Below, in pieces: positions 16,376-23,710 of a stretch of DNA of 64,000 bases; the first letter of the stretch is position 1; every line of letters begins with the position of its first letter. The translations under genes and the position numbers were made by a program. Origin of the DNA: Myxococcales bacterium (GTDB lineage: Bacteria; Myxococcota_A; Polyangia; Polyangiales; Houyiibacteriaceae). The stretch spans positions 44,699-108,698 of the forward strand of contig JAOTYL010000015.1 of NCBI GenBank assembly GCA_029861865.1. The letters are read 5' to 3'. The notes beneath the pieces were generated by a model that worked only from the letters and a program-made list of their open reading frames with translations, made no database searches and was not told where the DNA came from.

Positions 16376-17326
16376 TCAAGGCGCCGAACGCCAGCGGGCG
16401 ACGAGGTCCTCCGCAGCCCCGGCCCAGCCAGGAACTTCAAACCGAAACCCCGCATCGAGGAGGCGCCCCGGAACTACGCGGCGGCTCTTCAAGACCAGCT
16501 CGGTATCGGTTCGCAAAAAGAAGGCTCCGATCTCGAGCATCCACTTGGTCGCGGGCAACCCGAGCCGGATGCCCCATGCCTTTCGCAGCGCTTGCATGAA
16601 GTCCCGATAGGGAAGCGGGTTGGGCGAAGCGAGGTTGACCGGGCCCGTCATGGTCTCGTGCTCGACCAGAAAGCGCACCGCGCAAACGAAGTCCTGATCG
16701 TGAATCCACGAGACGAATTGCCGTCCGCCTGCGACTGGGCCACCGAGCCCAAAGCGCACGAGGCGCAGCAGCGTGTCGAAGATGCCGCCGCGGTCCGGGC
16801 TCATCACCATCGCCGTGCGCAGCGCCACCTGGCGTGTGTTCGGCGTGTTTGCGTCTGCCTGCGCTTGCTCCCAAGCCTTCGCGATCGCGACGCTCCGACC
16901 CCAGTACGCGGGCACATCCGGCTCCTGTCCCCCGATGATGCCCGTCGTTTCGTCGTTGGGCGCGTCGAACCGATGCGCATAGATCGTCGCCGTGCTCATC
17001 TGCAACCACGTCGCCGGCGGTCTTCGCGCAGCCGCAATGGCCTCCCCCACCACCCGCGTCGAATCCACCCGCGAATCAAACATCTCGCGCAAGTTCTTCT
17101 CCGTATACCGGCAGTTCACACTCCGACCCGCAAGATTGATGACCACGTCTGCCCCGTCCATCTCGGTCGCCCAATCGCCGAGCGAGCGCCCGTCCCATTC
17201 CACCAGCCGCCCCGCCACCGGTTGCGCCGACCGCCCCAGGATCACCACCTCGTGCCCGTCGGCAAGGAACGCGCGCGCGAGCACCTGGCCGACTTGGCCG
17301 CTTCCGCCTGGAAGAACCAGTTTCAT
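16376..17326 (-). CDS. NAD-dependent epimerase-like protein (TIGR01777/YfcH type)
   Basis: The 316-residue extended-SDR protein starts at the ATG at 17326 with the cofactor loop LPGGSGQVGQVL. It has INLAGRSVNCRYTEKN and QMSTATIYAH, both typical of the YfcH/TIGR01777 family, plus a C-terminal DUF1731-like part (RVVPGRLLDAGFRFEVPGW). Its role is unknown, though the family is linked to cell division or nucleotide-sugar chemistry. An earlier in-frame start at 17362 would add 12 unconserved residues. Confidence 0.85.
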   Translation of the reverse strand: MKLVLPGGSGQVGQVLARAFLADGHEVVILGRSAQPVAGRLVEWDGRSLGDWATEMDGADVVINLAGRSVNCRYTEKNLREMFDSRVDSTRVVGEAIAAARRPPATWLQMSTATIYAHRFDAPNDETTGIIGGQEPDVPAYWGRSVAIAKAWEQAQADANTPNTRQVALRTAMVMSPDRGGIFDTLLRLVRFGLGGPVAGGRQFVSWIHDQDFVCAVRFLVEHETMTGPVNLASPNPLPYRDFMQALRKAWGIRLGLPATKWMLEIGAFFLRTDTELVLKSRRVVPGRLLDAGFRFEVPGWAGAAEDLVARWRSAP

Positions 17327-17456
17327 GGGGGGGACGCTGGGGTCAGGGGTGGACGGGGTCAATTATGTTGGTGGGGCGTCCAGTTGGAGGGGGCCGGAAT
17401 CGGTAGATCGTCAAGCGCGCCGGCCTAATGCAGATTGACCGGTTATCTTGGAGTGG

Positions 17457-18272
17457 ATGGCACAGACAGCTTCGACCTCAACGAAGTCAATAGCAAGACA
17501 ACGGAAAGGTGACCCTGAACGCCACCATCTGATCTTCTGTGATGAGTCTGGTACCCACGGTGCGAAGTTCTTCGGCTTCGGTACGCTTTGGATGACCTGG
17601 GAGCGACGCGGCGATTTCCAGAAAATCTGGGCAATGCTACAAGCCGATTTCAAAGCGCCAAGCGAGGTGAAATGGACGAAGGTGAGTAGGCAGACCTTGC
17701 CATTCTTTATGGCACTCGTAGACGAGTTCTTCGCGAGACCTTGGCTAACTTTTCATTGTATCGTCATCGCACGGACTGACGTCGACCTGAATCGCCATTC
17801 TCGAGACTGGGACCTAGCCCGTAGAAAGCACTTCACGATGCTGCTCGCGAACAAAATCAAACGCTTCGCGGCACCGGGCAAGGAGTATCGGATTCGGGTC
17901 GACCCGATAGCATCAAGATACAGCAAGGCCGACGAAGCGGCCAAGATCATCCTTGAACACACGCTAAAGCGTGTTCCATCGGTGGATGGCGACGACACAA
18001 TACACAGCCTGCTTACGGTGGATAGTAAGAAGACACCGGGTATTCAGCTCAGCGACCTCCTACTGGGTGCGGTCATCGCGTCCAGACAGGGCAAGGTGAC
18101 GGCTGAACCCAAGCGTCGGCTCATCGCGCACATTGCAGAGCACTTGGGCTGGGACGAACTCACACATGACACTTATCCCGGTGCCCGAAAATTCAACATT
18201 TGGCGCTTCTGGGACCCGAATTGTGGTACCGAACGCCCAGAGATAACCCGTTTGGCGACCCGAGTACGCTAG
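17457..18272 (+). CDS. DUF3800 domain protein
   Basis: The 271-residue protein has the DUF3800 opening LIFCDESGTHG, with acidic residues of an RNase H-like fold, and the later TVDSKKTPGIQLSDLLLGAV segment with the second acidic site. The family is often found in accessory or defence regions and its activity is unproven. The gene looks less GC-rich than its neighbours and abuts an hsdR fragment on the other strand, which suggests transfer. The ATG at 17457 is chosen over a TTG at 17448. Confidence 0.8.
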   Translation: MAQTASTSTKSIARQRKGDPERHHLIFCDESGTHGAKFFGFGTLWMTWERRGDFQKIWAMLQADFKAPSEVKWTKVSRQTLPFFMALVDEFFARPWLTFHCIVIARTDVDLNRHSRDWDLARRKHFTMLLANKIKRFAAPGKEYRIRVDPIASRYSKADEAAKIILEHTLKRVPSVDGDDTIHSLLTVDSKKTPGIQLSDLLLGAVIASRQGKVTAEPKRRLIAHIAEHLGWDELTHDTYPGARKFNIWRFWDPNCGTERPEITRLATRVR

Positions 18273-18278
18273 AACCGC

Positions 18279-18464
18279 TCAGTAGTACTGCCGAATGTAC
18301 CCGTACGCTTTGTCAAACAGGTCTTGGTCCTGATGCAACTTGTACTTGAACAAAGTCTTCCGCAGCGCCTTCTTCACTTCGCGCTCTCCCGCATGTGTGT
18401 TCTGCCACCCATCGAAACGGACGAGACGGACGATTTCGTCGATGTCGTTGACGACTCTCAAGCT
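18279..18464 (-). pseudogene. Type I restriction enzyme HsdR C-terminal remnant
   Basis: The last 61 codons before a stop read IDEIVRLVRFDGWQ, then GEREVKKALRKTLFKYKLHQ and LFDKAYGYIRQYY. This is the conserved C-terminal helical end of HsdR subunits. Nothing of the endonuclease or motor domains is upstream: the frame runs into the separate membrane protein at 18464-18796. It is therefore a relic of a lost type I restriction system, or at most a short stand-alone peptide. Confidence 0.65.
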
Positions 18465-18796
18465 CAATCCAACCCCGCCCCACACTTGCTGCAGAACTTC
18501 TGCGGGGTGATCAGGTTTTCTGGCTGGCACACCTTTCCGCACGCGAGGCAGACGCGAGTCCGGTAGATGGGGATCCACATTAAGGGCAGCATTGCCGCGC
18601 CGAGAATCGCGAACGGTAGCGACATCGGAATCGCCATTAGGACGATCATGCCGACGATGACGGTGACGTTGAACGCGGATACGCGGCGGTACCAACGCTT
18701 CTTGAAGGCCGAATCCCGTCCTCTGAAGAAGAGCCACGTTCCGATGACGAGAGCAAACCAAATGGGGAAATAGATCGCGAAGAGTGTTTCGTTCAT
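18464..18796 (-). CDS. Small membrane protein with C-terminal zinc ribbon
   Basis: The 110-residue protein has two or three membrane segments (FAIYFPIWFALVIGTWLFF; VIVGMIVLMAIPMSLPFAIL and the adjoining LGAAMLPLMWI) and a C-terminal pair of Cys motifs (CLACGKVC and CSKCG) that form a zinc ribbon. Its function is unknown. Its stop abuts the HsdR fragment, so it may have been joined to that fragment by a deletion. Confidence 0.6.
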   Translation of the reverse strand: MNETLFAIYFPIWFALVIGTWLFFRGRDSAFKKRWYRRVSAFNVTVIVGMIVLMAIPMSLPFAILGAAMLPLMWIPIYRTRVCLACGKVCQPENLITPQKFCSKCGAGLD

Positions 18797-18992
18797 ATGG
18801 CCCTAGGACCAACACTACCTAATGTGCTCGAGGTAGATCCAGGTAAGCGCCGCTGCGATGCCAGTAGGGACACCGGCCCGGGCCGGTGAGCTGGACCACC
18901 GCGAAGCTGGTTTCTCTTTTTCGGTTGTAGACCGGTTCACAGCTCGAATCAGGGCCTAGCCAGCCGCCCCCCAACGACCCTATACCCGCCCC

Positions 18993-19676
18993 ATGCTGAA
19001 ACTACTCACCGACAACGTCTGGGTCGCCGACACTCCCAACAGTTTCTATGGCCTGCAGTTTGGCGCGCGTATGACGATCGTCCGTTTGGGCGACGGCACG
19101 CTCTTCATGCATTCGCCAATCGCGATCGACGACACGATGAAGGCTGACATCGATGCCCTCGGGCCTGTCGGGCATATCGTCGCTCCTAATATCTTTCATC
19201 ACGTGTATGCAAAGCCGGCGAGCGAGCTCTATCCTTTGGCCAAGGTGCACCTTGCGCCCGGGCTCGAGAAGAAGCGCCCGGACTTGCGCGCGGATGCGAT
19301 CCTCGGCGCCTCTGCAGACCCAAGCTGGCGCGGCGAGCTCGAAGCCATGCCGATCGACGGCACCATCCTGAACGAGACCGCGTTCGTACACCATCCTTCC
19401 GGCACGCTCCTCTGTTCCGACCTGATCGAGAACTTCAAAACGTCAGACCATTGGTTCACGCGCACCTATCTCAAAGTCAACGGGGTCCTCGGCAAGCCCG
19501 GGCTGAGTCGCGCTCTGCGGTTCGCGTTCCGAGACAAGCGCGCGGGACGCAAGAGCATCGATGCCATCCTCGAGCACCCCATCGACAAGATCGCACTCGC
19601 CCACGGCGACCCCATCCTCGAAGGCGGCCAAGAAGTCCTGCGCGCCAGCTACACCTGGCTCAAGCCACAGTCCTGA
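18993..19676 (+). CDS. DUF4336 family protein (metallo-beta-lactamase-like fold)
   Basis: The 227-residue protein opens MLKLLTDNVWVADTPNSFYG and holds FMHSPIAIDD, HIVAPNIFHHVY and a late ALAHGDPILEGG. These match DUF4336, a relative of the metallo-beta-lactamase fold with altered metal sites. It has no signal peptide. Its function is unknown. It stands alone. Confidence 0.8.
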   Translation: MLKLLTDNVWVADTPNSFYGLQFGARMTIVRLGDGTLFMHSPIAIDDTMKADIDALGPVGHIVAPNIFHHVYAKPASELYPLAKVHLAPGLEKKRPDLRADAILGASADPSWRGELEAMPIDGTILNETAFVHHPSGTLLCSDLIENFKTSDHWFTRTYLKVNGVLGKPGLSRALRFAFRDKRAGRKSIDAILEHPIDKIALAHGDPILEGGQEVLRASYTWLKPQS

Positions 19677-19800
19677 AACCGACTTCCTTGATGCCACCGT
19701 TGCAGTTCGTCGGACCTCGCAATACGGCCGCAGGCAACTCGCGCCGTTGACGGTCGATGACTGGACATGGCCATGGGCAGCTGTTGCCAGCGGACCCCGC

Positions 19801-19830
19801 TTGACTGTGTTCACCTATTAGGTGTACAAT
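19801..19830 (+). promoter_or_regulatory. Promoter and operator of the second HigBA-like module
   Basis: A -35 box TTGACT (19801-19806) and a -10 box TACAAT (19825-19830) are separated by 18 bases, and the ATG is only 4 bases after the -10 box. A dyad sits between and over the boxes: TGT, CACCTA, central T, TAGGTG, ACA (19808-19828). A repressor bound here would block the polymerase, as expected for autoregulation by the antitoxin. The start codon's closeness implies a leaderless or nearly leaderless mRNA. Confidence 0.7.
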
Positions 19831-19834
19831 TCCA

Positions 19835-20116
19835 ATGATCCGTCGGGTGAACCTCACCAGGCGGGTACAGAAGCAAATCCTCAAACTGCCTGCGCATGTT
19901 CAACGCAAGCTGCTCACGTGGTCACGAATGGTCGGCAAACTAGGCCTCGAAGAGGTGCGAAAGGTCCCGGGCTGGCACGACGAACCTCTAGTCGGTCCGC
20001 GACGGGACTCGCGTAGCATCCGACTCAGCCGGGCGTACCGGGCGATGTATCGCGTTGTGCAAGATCGGGGCGAGGAGGTCGTCTCGGTCGAAGAGGTGAA
20101 CAAGCATGACTACTAG
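19835..20116 (+). CDS. HigB/RelE-like toxin
   Basis: The 93-residue basic protein (MIRRVNLTRRVQKQILKLP, then LSRAYRAMYRVVQDRGEEVV and a C-terminal EEVNKHDY) matches the RelE/HigB superfamily of ribosome-dependent mRNA interferases. Its last 11 bases overlap the antitoxin gene, which means coupled translation. The GC palindrome copy 3 lies just beyond the module. Confidence 0.85.
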   Translation: MIRRVNLTRRVQKQILKLPAHVQRKLLTWSRMVGKLGLEEVRKVPGWHDEPLVGPRRDSRSIRLSRAYRAMYRVVQDRGEEVVSVEEVNKHDY

Positions 20117-20450
20117 GCGCAGACGAACGATTGGCGAAGAGGACCTCGAGGGATACGTCGACGCGAATGAATTCCTGGCAGGTCTCGTAGGCCCCCTCAC
20201 CTTCGGCGACATGCTCTGGAGCATCCGAATGTGCGATGAGCTGAGCCAGACAGATTTCGCCGAGATGCTGGGAGTAAGCCGCTCGCACATCTGCGACATC
20301 GAGAAAGGGCGCAAGGTCGTCAGTCCGGAGCGCGCAGCGGCCTGGGCGAAGACTCTCGGCTATCCCGATACCGTGTTCGTTCAGTTGGCGCTTCAGGACC
20401 AGCTCGACAAGGCGGGGGTGAAGATGAGCGTGCAGGTGGATGCGGCGTGA
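20106..20450 (+). CDS. HigA-like antitoxin (XRE helix-turn-helix)
   Basis: The 114-residue protein has an XRE helix-turn-helix (SQTDFAEMLGVSRSHICDIE, about residues 49-68) and a C-terminal part that should wrap the toxin. It overlaps the toxin gene by 11 bases. It probably binds the dyad at 19808-19828. In the same frame, after its stop, lies a second and truncated XRE gene (20520-20705). Confidence 0.85.
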   Translation: MTTRRRRTIGEEDLEGYVDANEFLAGLVGPLTFGDMLWSIRMCDELSQTDFAEMLGVSRSHICDIEKGRKVVSPERAAAWAKTLGYPDTVFVQLALQDQLDKAGVKMSVQVDAA

Positions 20451-20458
20451 GCATTCAA

Positions 20459-20475
20459 GACCCCCGAAAGGGGTC
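20459..20475. terminator. Short hairpin after the second HigBA-like module
   Basis: The arms GACCCC and GGGGTC with loop CGAAA form a perfect 6-base stem 9 bases after the antitoxin stop. It directly abuts palindrome copy 3. No T-run follows, so it may be a weak terminator or mRNA-end stabiliser only. Confidence 0.4.
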
Positions 20476-20502
20476 GGCCGCGCGGCCTGTTCCCACTCGC
20501 CC
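20476..20502. repeat. Left arm of a 27-base inverted repeat, containing palindrome copy 3
   Basis: The segment starts with GGCCGCGCGGCCTGTTCCC. It is the reverse complement of 21261-21287 with one mismatch, and weaker similarity continues about 9 more bases. The arm includes palindrome copy 3 (20476-20487). The two arms enclose an XRE fragment and the DUF2505 gene. Confidence 0.7.
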
Positions 20503-20519
20503 GGTCTCGGCGACTCTCC

Positions 20520-20705
20520 GTCGGGCAGTCGCTGAGAATCGCTCGCGAGCTCAACGAGCTCAGCCAGAATGAGCTTGCCGAGCCCACCGGCATCGCCCAG
20601 TCGACGCTCTCCGCAATCGAAACCAGCCGCATCAAGCTGGGCGCAGAGCGAGCCAAGATGCTTGCACGCGCGCTCAGGCGCCACCCTTCTCGACCCAGCG
20701 CGTGA
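20520..20705 (+). pseudogene. Truncated XRE family regulator
   Basis: The frame reads GQSLRIARELNELSQNELAE, then TGIAQSTLSAIETSRIKLG and AERAKMLARALRRHP, a clear XRE helix-turn-helix as in antitoxins. It lacks an initiation codon near the start, has no N-terminal extension, and ends in the 3' part of the opposing DUF2505 gene. A partner toxin gene is missing. It is the decayed antitoxin of a further module. Confidence 0.6.
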
Positions 20706-21189
20706 GAAACGCGTACTCCTTTGCGCGGGCGCTCTGTAGCTCTTTTTCGATGGTCGACTCGAGTAGGCTGCCGAGGCCGAACATTTTTGCTTCGATGGAG
20801 AAATCGTCGGTCCGGCGGCACTGTCCGTCGCCGGTCGCTTCGACGCGGATTGTGCCTTGCATCGTGACGGCGTCCTTCCGTGGTTTGCTCTTGGGGTCGA
20901 GGTTTGCGGGCTGCACCATTCGCCACGTCCACTCGTGGGTCGCGCGATCGAGCGTGCCGTGGTCTTCGTACGCGAAGCTCTCGCCGATTAGCTTGGCGAC
21001 CGGAGCGGGGAGCTTCATCTTTGGCACGATGCGGAGCTTGCGTGACGTCTCACCAATCTCGATGACGGCAAATGCGCGGCACTCGAGCTCCTCTAGGTAG
21101 AGCGCGTTGAGATACGACTCGTCGAGAAAGACAGCCCAAAATGTCTCGGGCGTGCACGGCAGTACGGCGGATGTTGTGGAGGTTTTCAT
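20674..21189 (-). CDS. DUF2505 family protein (START-like fold)
   Basis: The 171-residue protein from the ATG at 21189 opens MKTSTTSAVLPCTPETFWAV and fits DUF2505, a START/SRPBCC-like ligand-binding family. The late segment FSIEAKMFGLGSLLESTIEK is the conserved C-terminal helix. Its function is unknown. It sits between the arms of a 27-base inverted repeat, and its 3' end overlaps the truncated XRE frame. Confidence 0.7.
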   Translation of the reverse strand: MKTSTTSAVLPCTPETFWAVFLDESYLNALYLEELECRAFAVIEIGETSRKLRIVPKMKLPAPVAKLIGESFAYEDHGTLDRATHEWTWRMVQPANLDPKSKPRKDAVTMQGTIRVEATGDGQCRRTDDFSIEAKMFGLGSLLESTIEKELQSARAKEYAFLTRWVEKGGA

Positions 21190-21260
21190 GCGGGTTGCGT
21201 TTCGGGGCACATACCAACCCCACCTGAAGTGACCGACGGGACTGTAACATCACCGAGGAC

Positions 21261-21287
21261 GGGCGAGTGGGAACAGGCCGCGCAGCC
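21261..21287. repeat. Right arm of a 27-base inverted repeat
   Basis: This segment, beginning GGGCGAGTGGGAACAGGCC, is the reverse complement of 20476-20502 with one mismatch. It overlaps palindrome copy 4. The pair encloses about 810 bases. Confidence 0.7.
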
Positions 21288-21300
21288 TGTTGTTTTTGCC
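21273..21300 (+). repeat. GC palindrome, copy 4, with T-rich tail
   Basis: ACAGGCCGCGCAGCCTGT (one base off perfect symmetry) is followed by TGTTTTTGCC. It lies 5 bases beyond the stop of the minus-strand membrane gene at 21306. No plus-strand gene upstream needs a terminator here, so it is more than a simple terminator. Confidence 0.75.
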
Positions 21301-21305
21301 GTGTC

Positions 21306-21617
21306 CTAGGCCGAGTACCCCATCCACCAGGCTAGGGCGATCAACGCGCCGCCCAGTGCGATGAGCACTCCGGCGGGAATGCTCTTCTTCTTGGGCTTAC
21401 GTTGGTTGACCAGAGCCCACCAGAACGCTCCGGCGCCGCCTAGGAGCACGCCCGCCTGCTCGAGTTCTCGCCCGCCATTCGTGGGCTCCAGCCAGGAAAA
21501 CTCCGCGAGCACTCTAAGAGCGGCCAACAAGGAAAGGACGATGAGCCCGATCGCGATTCCCTCGACGATCTCTTGACGCGTCGTCTTCTTAGTCTCTCGT
21601 TCGAGGTCGGCGGTCAT
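21306..21617 (-). CDS. Small membrane protein
   Basis: The 103-residue protein starts at the ATG at 21617 (MTADLERETKKTTRQEIVEG). Its three hydrophobic segments are IAIGLIVLSLLAALRVL, GVLLGGAGAFWWALV and AGVLIALGGALIALAWWMG. No family was recognised. Palindrome copies 4 and 5 flank it as direct repeats, so it may have been captured with them. Confidence 0.6.
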   Translation of the reverse strand: MTADLERETKKTTRQEIVEGIAIGLIVLSLLAALRVLAEFSWLEPTNGGRELEQAGVLLGGAGAFWWALVNQRKPKKKSIPAGVLIALGGALIALAWWMGYSA

Positions 21618-21657
21618 CGCGAGGAGGAGTATATCGCGTACGGTGAGGAACCTGCTC

Positions 21658-21686
21658 AACAGGCCGCGCGGCCTTTTGTCTTTGCC
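21658..21686 (+). repeat. GC palindrome, copy 5, with T-rich tail
   Basis: AACAGGCCGCGCGGCCTTTT is followed by GTCTTTGCC. It lies 13 bases upstream of the vapBC promoter and in direct orientation to copy 4. Confidence 0.7.
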
Positions 21687-21698
21687 ATGAAGCGATGC

Positions 21699-21727
21699 TT
21701 GCATTCAATGCCTGCATTGCCTATACT
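21699..21727 (+). promoter_or_regulatory. Promoter and likely operator of the first VapBC module
   Basis: A -35 box TTGCAT (21699-21704) and -10 box TATACT (21722-21727) are 17 bases apart. The palindrome GCATTCAATGC (21701-21711) overlaps the -35 box, and further GCATT/ATGCA half-sites follow up to the start codon. This fits autoregulation by the VapB-VapC complex. Confidence 0.65.
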
Positions 21728-21733
21728 AAATGC

Positions 21734-21976
21734 ATGCAGTACACGATCCGCAACCTCCCTGCCCGACTCGATAAGTTGATTCGGAAGCGGGCCAAGGAAG
21801 AGGGGAAGAGTCTCAATACGGTGGTGCTCGAGGCGTTGATGGAAGCGTTTGGGTTGCGGGGGAGTGTTTCGGCGCGGCGGGATCTGTCGAAGTTGGCGGG
21901 GTCGTGGGTGGAGGACGTGGCGGTCGACGAGGCCCTGCGGGCGCAGCGCTGCATCGATGATGAGATGTGGCGGTGA
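21734..21976 (+). CDS. vapB: VapB/FitA-like antitoxin (ribbon-helix-helix)
   Basis: The 80-residue protein (MQYTIRNLPARLDKLIRKRA, then EEGKSLNTVVLEALMEAFG) has the ribbon-helix-helix of FitA/VapB antitoxins. The C-terminal tail would cover the toxin active site. A second ATG four bases upstream is out of frame. The stop overlaps the vapC start. Confidence 0.85.
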   Translation: MQYTIRNLPARLDKLIRKRAKEEGKSLNTVVLEALMEAFGLRGSVSARRDLSKLAGSWVEDVAVDEALRAQRCIDDEMWR

Positions 21977-22356
21977 AGCTCGCGCTCGACACCAACCGGT
22001 ACGTCGATTTGATGCGGGGCGATGCGGAGGTGCGTGCTCGGGTGGAAGGGGCGCGGACGGTGTTGGTTCCGTATGTGGTGTTGGGGGAGCTTCGGGCTGG
22101 GTTTGCGGTGGGGACCGACGGGCGTGCGAATGAGCGGTTCCTTCAGCGGTTCTTGGCGACCGGTGGGGTGGAGGTAGTGTACGCGACGGACGCGACCACG
22201 CATCACTACGCGGCGCTCTACCGGCAGCTACGGCAGCAGGAGACGCCTGTGCCCACCAATGACTTGTGGATTGCGGCACTGGTGACGGAGCATGGGGCGA
22301 GTCTGTACACGCGCGATGCGCACTTTGAGCACTTGGCGCAGCTCGACCTGGCGTGA
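21973..22356 (+). CDS. vapC: VapC toxin (PIN-domain ribonuclease)
   Basis: From the GTG at 21973, whose GTGA overlaps the vapB stop, the 127-residue PIN protein shows the acidic active-site residues: LALDTNRYVDLM, VVLGELRAG, PTNDLWIAA and YTRDAHFEHL. Such toxins cut tRNA or rRNA. A GTG at 21967 adds two residues and is less likely. Confidence 0.9.
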   Translation: MKLALDTNRYVDLMRGDAEVRARVEGARTVLVPYVVLGELRAGFAVGTDGRANERFLQRFLATGGVEVVYATDATTHHYAALYRQLRQQETPVPTNDLWIAALVTEHGASLYTRDAHFEHLAQLDLA

Positions 22357-22361
22357 GTACA

Positions 22362-22844
22362 CTAACTGCCAAAGCGGAGGTAGCCCATTTCGTAGCGCAG
22401 CCTGCGCTTTCGTTCTCTCTTCTGGACGATGCGCACGATACTCGCGACGAATCCTGCGACCCCAGCCGCGATGAAGATGCTGCCCGAAGCGATCAGGGCT
22501 TTGTCCCCACGTGTGTGTGGTTCGTCGATGCACGGCGAGTAGAAGCAGAAGTCGAGGTTGGGGGCCATGATCATGGTGAGACCTGCCCCCACCGTGAAGT
22601 ACGACACCGGAACTCCGAGGGCAGGCCCCCAAAGGCGGATCGAATCGTACTCGCTTTGGAGCTCTTCCATCGTGCGCGTCGGCGGGGCGTACTGAAGCCG
22701 CAGATCGCGATGAAGCCGCAGGTCGCGCTTGGTCGGGTAGCCCGTCTGCGCGGACGCAGTGCTTCCGGAGAGCACGCTCACCGCACACACAGAGAGCACC
22801 GAATGAAGAAGGAGAACGAGGAGCCGATGGCGAACACGAGTCAT
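22362..22844 (-). CDS. Exported protein with two membrane segments
   Basis: The 160-residue protein starts at the ATG at 22844 with a signal peptide ending ASAQ. A charged segment follows, then two hydrophobic stretches (PALGVPVSYFTVGAGLTMIM and SGSIFIAAGVAGFVASIVRI) and a basic tail. It resembles small envelope proteins of myxobacteria but no named family was recognised. Confidence 0.6.
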   Translation of the reverse strand: MTRVRHRLLVLLLHSVLSVCAVSVLSGSTASAQTGYPTKRDLRLHRDLRLQYAPPTRTMEELQSEYDSIRLWGPALGVPVSYFTVGAGLTMIMAPNLDFCFYSPCIDEPHTRGDKALIASGSIFIAAGVAGFVASIVRIVQKRERKRRLRYEMGYLRFGS

Positions 22845-23063
22845 GAGGGAATCTCCGTGCAAAGACATGCAGGGTTGTGCAATGGGTGTGCCATCCCAAG
22901 ATCCAAGAGAATTGGGCTCGGTTCACTGGGTGTGGCGCATGCCAGTCACACTGGCGTGACGATGGAGCACGGTCTCTTTCCTACGATGTCGATCTCCCGC
23001 GGGATGATTGGCGGGTGAAGCGCTTGCTGCGACGTGGGCCAGCACCGTAGTCTCGTCGGCAAG

Positions 23064-23573
23064 ATGGAGTTACGTGGGCTTTTTCTGGCGACCTGCCTCT
23101 GCTTCGCCTCGACGAATGCGAGCGCGCAGTCGGCGAATCGCATCGTGAACGACACGAAACACGTGCTCGACACTCGGAAGGAGTTCGAAGACTGGTGCGA
23201 GAAGGGACTCAAGGGTGTTGTTCAGCGCAAGTACGTGAAGAACGTGGCCACGACGAGCTGCCTGTGGACGGATCGGTACAAACGCGAGCTCGAGGCCGTC
23301 CGCATGGTGGCTGCCGGACGCGTCGACAAAGGAAGCGCCGATTGCGTGGCGATCCACTACCCCATCAAGCTCTATGAGCGCGTTGACTTGGCGTTGCGGG
23401 AGAAGTTCGGCGCGAAGACACGCAAGGTCAAGAGCGGCGACGGCATCGTTTCCAAGGGCTGGTTCGTGATCCTCAACGAGCGCAAGGGCGCAGTGTCGAA
23501 CCTGAAGACGGGCGGCAAGGGCGTCGTCTATGGTTGCCTCGTGGAAGACGAGGCGTTCGAGGGCGTTCGCTAG
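23064..23573 (+). CDS. Exported protein of unknown function
   Basis: The 169-residue protein starts at the ATG at 23064 with a signal peptide ending NASAQ. The mature part has four Cys (DWCEKG, TSCLW, ADCVAI, YGCLV), probably paired in the periplasm. No family was recognised. The gene ends 18 bases before palindrome copy 6, which would serve as its terminator. Confidence 0.6.
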   Translation: MELRGLFLATCLCFASTNASAQSANRIVNDTKHVLDTRKEFEDWCEKGLKGVVQRKYVKNVATTSCLWTDRYKRELEAVRMVAAGRVDKGSADCVAIHYPIKLYERVDLALREKFGAKTRKVKSGDGIVSKGWFVILNERKGAVSNLKTGGKGVVYGCLVEDEAFEGVR

Positions 23574-23591
23574 ACTCGATCTTCGATGTGC

Positions 23592-23617
23592 ACAGGCCGC
23601 GCGGCCTGTTGTTTTTC
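23592..23617 (+). repeat. GC palindrome, copy 6, with T-rich tail
   Basis: ACAGGCCGCGCGGCCTGT followed by TGTTTTTC lies 18 bases after the plus-strand exported-protein gene and 93 bases before the second vapBC pair. It is nearly identical to copy 2 through 25 bases. Confidence 0.75.
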
Positions 23618-23710
23618 CCGAGGTCTTGGGCAACTCACGCCACCGAGGGCCGATGTATGGGTACGCGTGGAGGGCTTGCGTTGGGCGATCGCGATAGGTA
23701 TATGGAGGAT

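Noticed and set aside
20476..21287. Inverted repeats considered as an insertion sequence
   Set aside because: No transposase gene lies between the arms and no target-site duplication is evident; only a non-autonomous or recombination origin remains possible.
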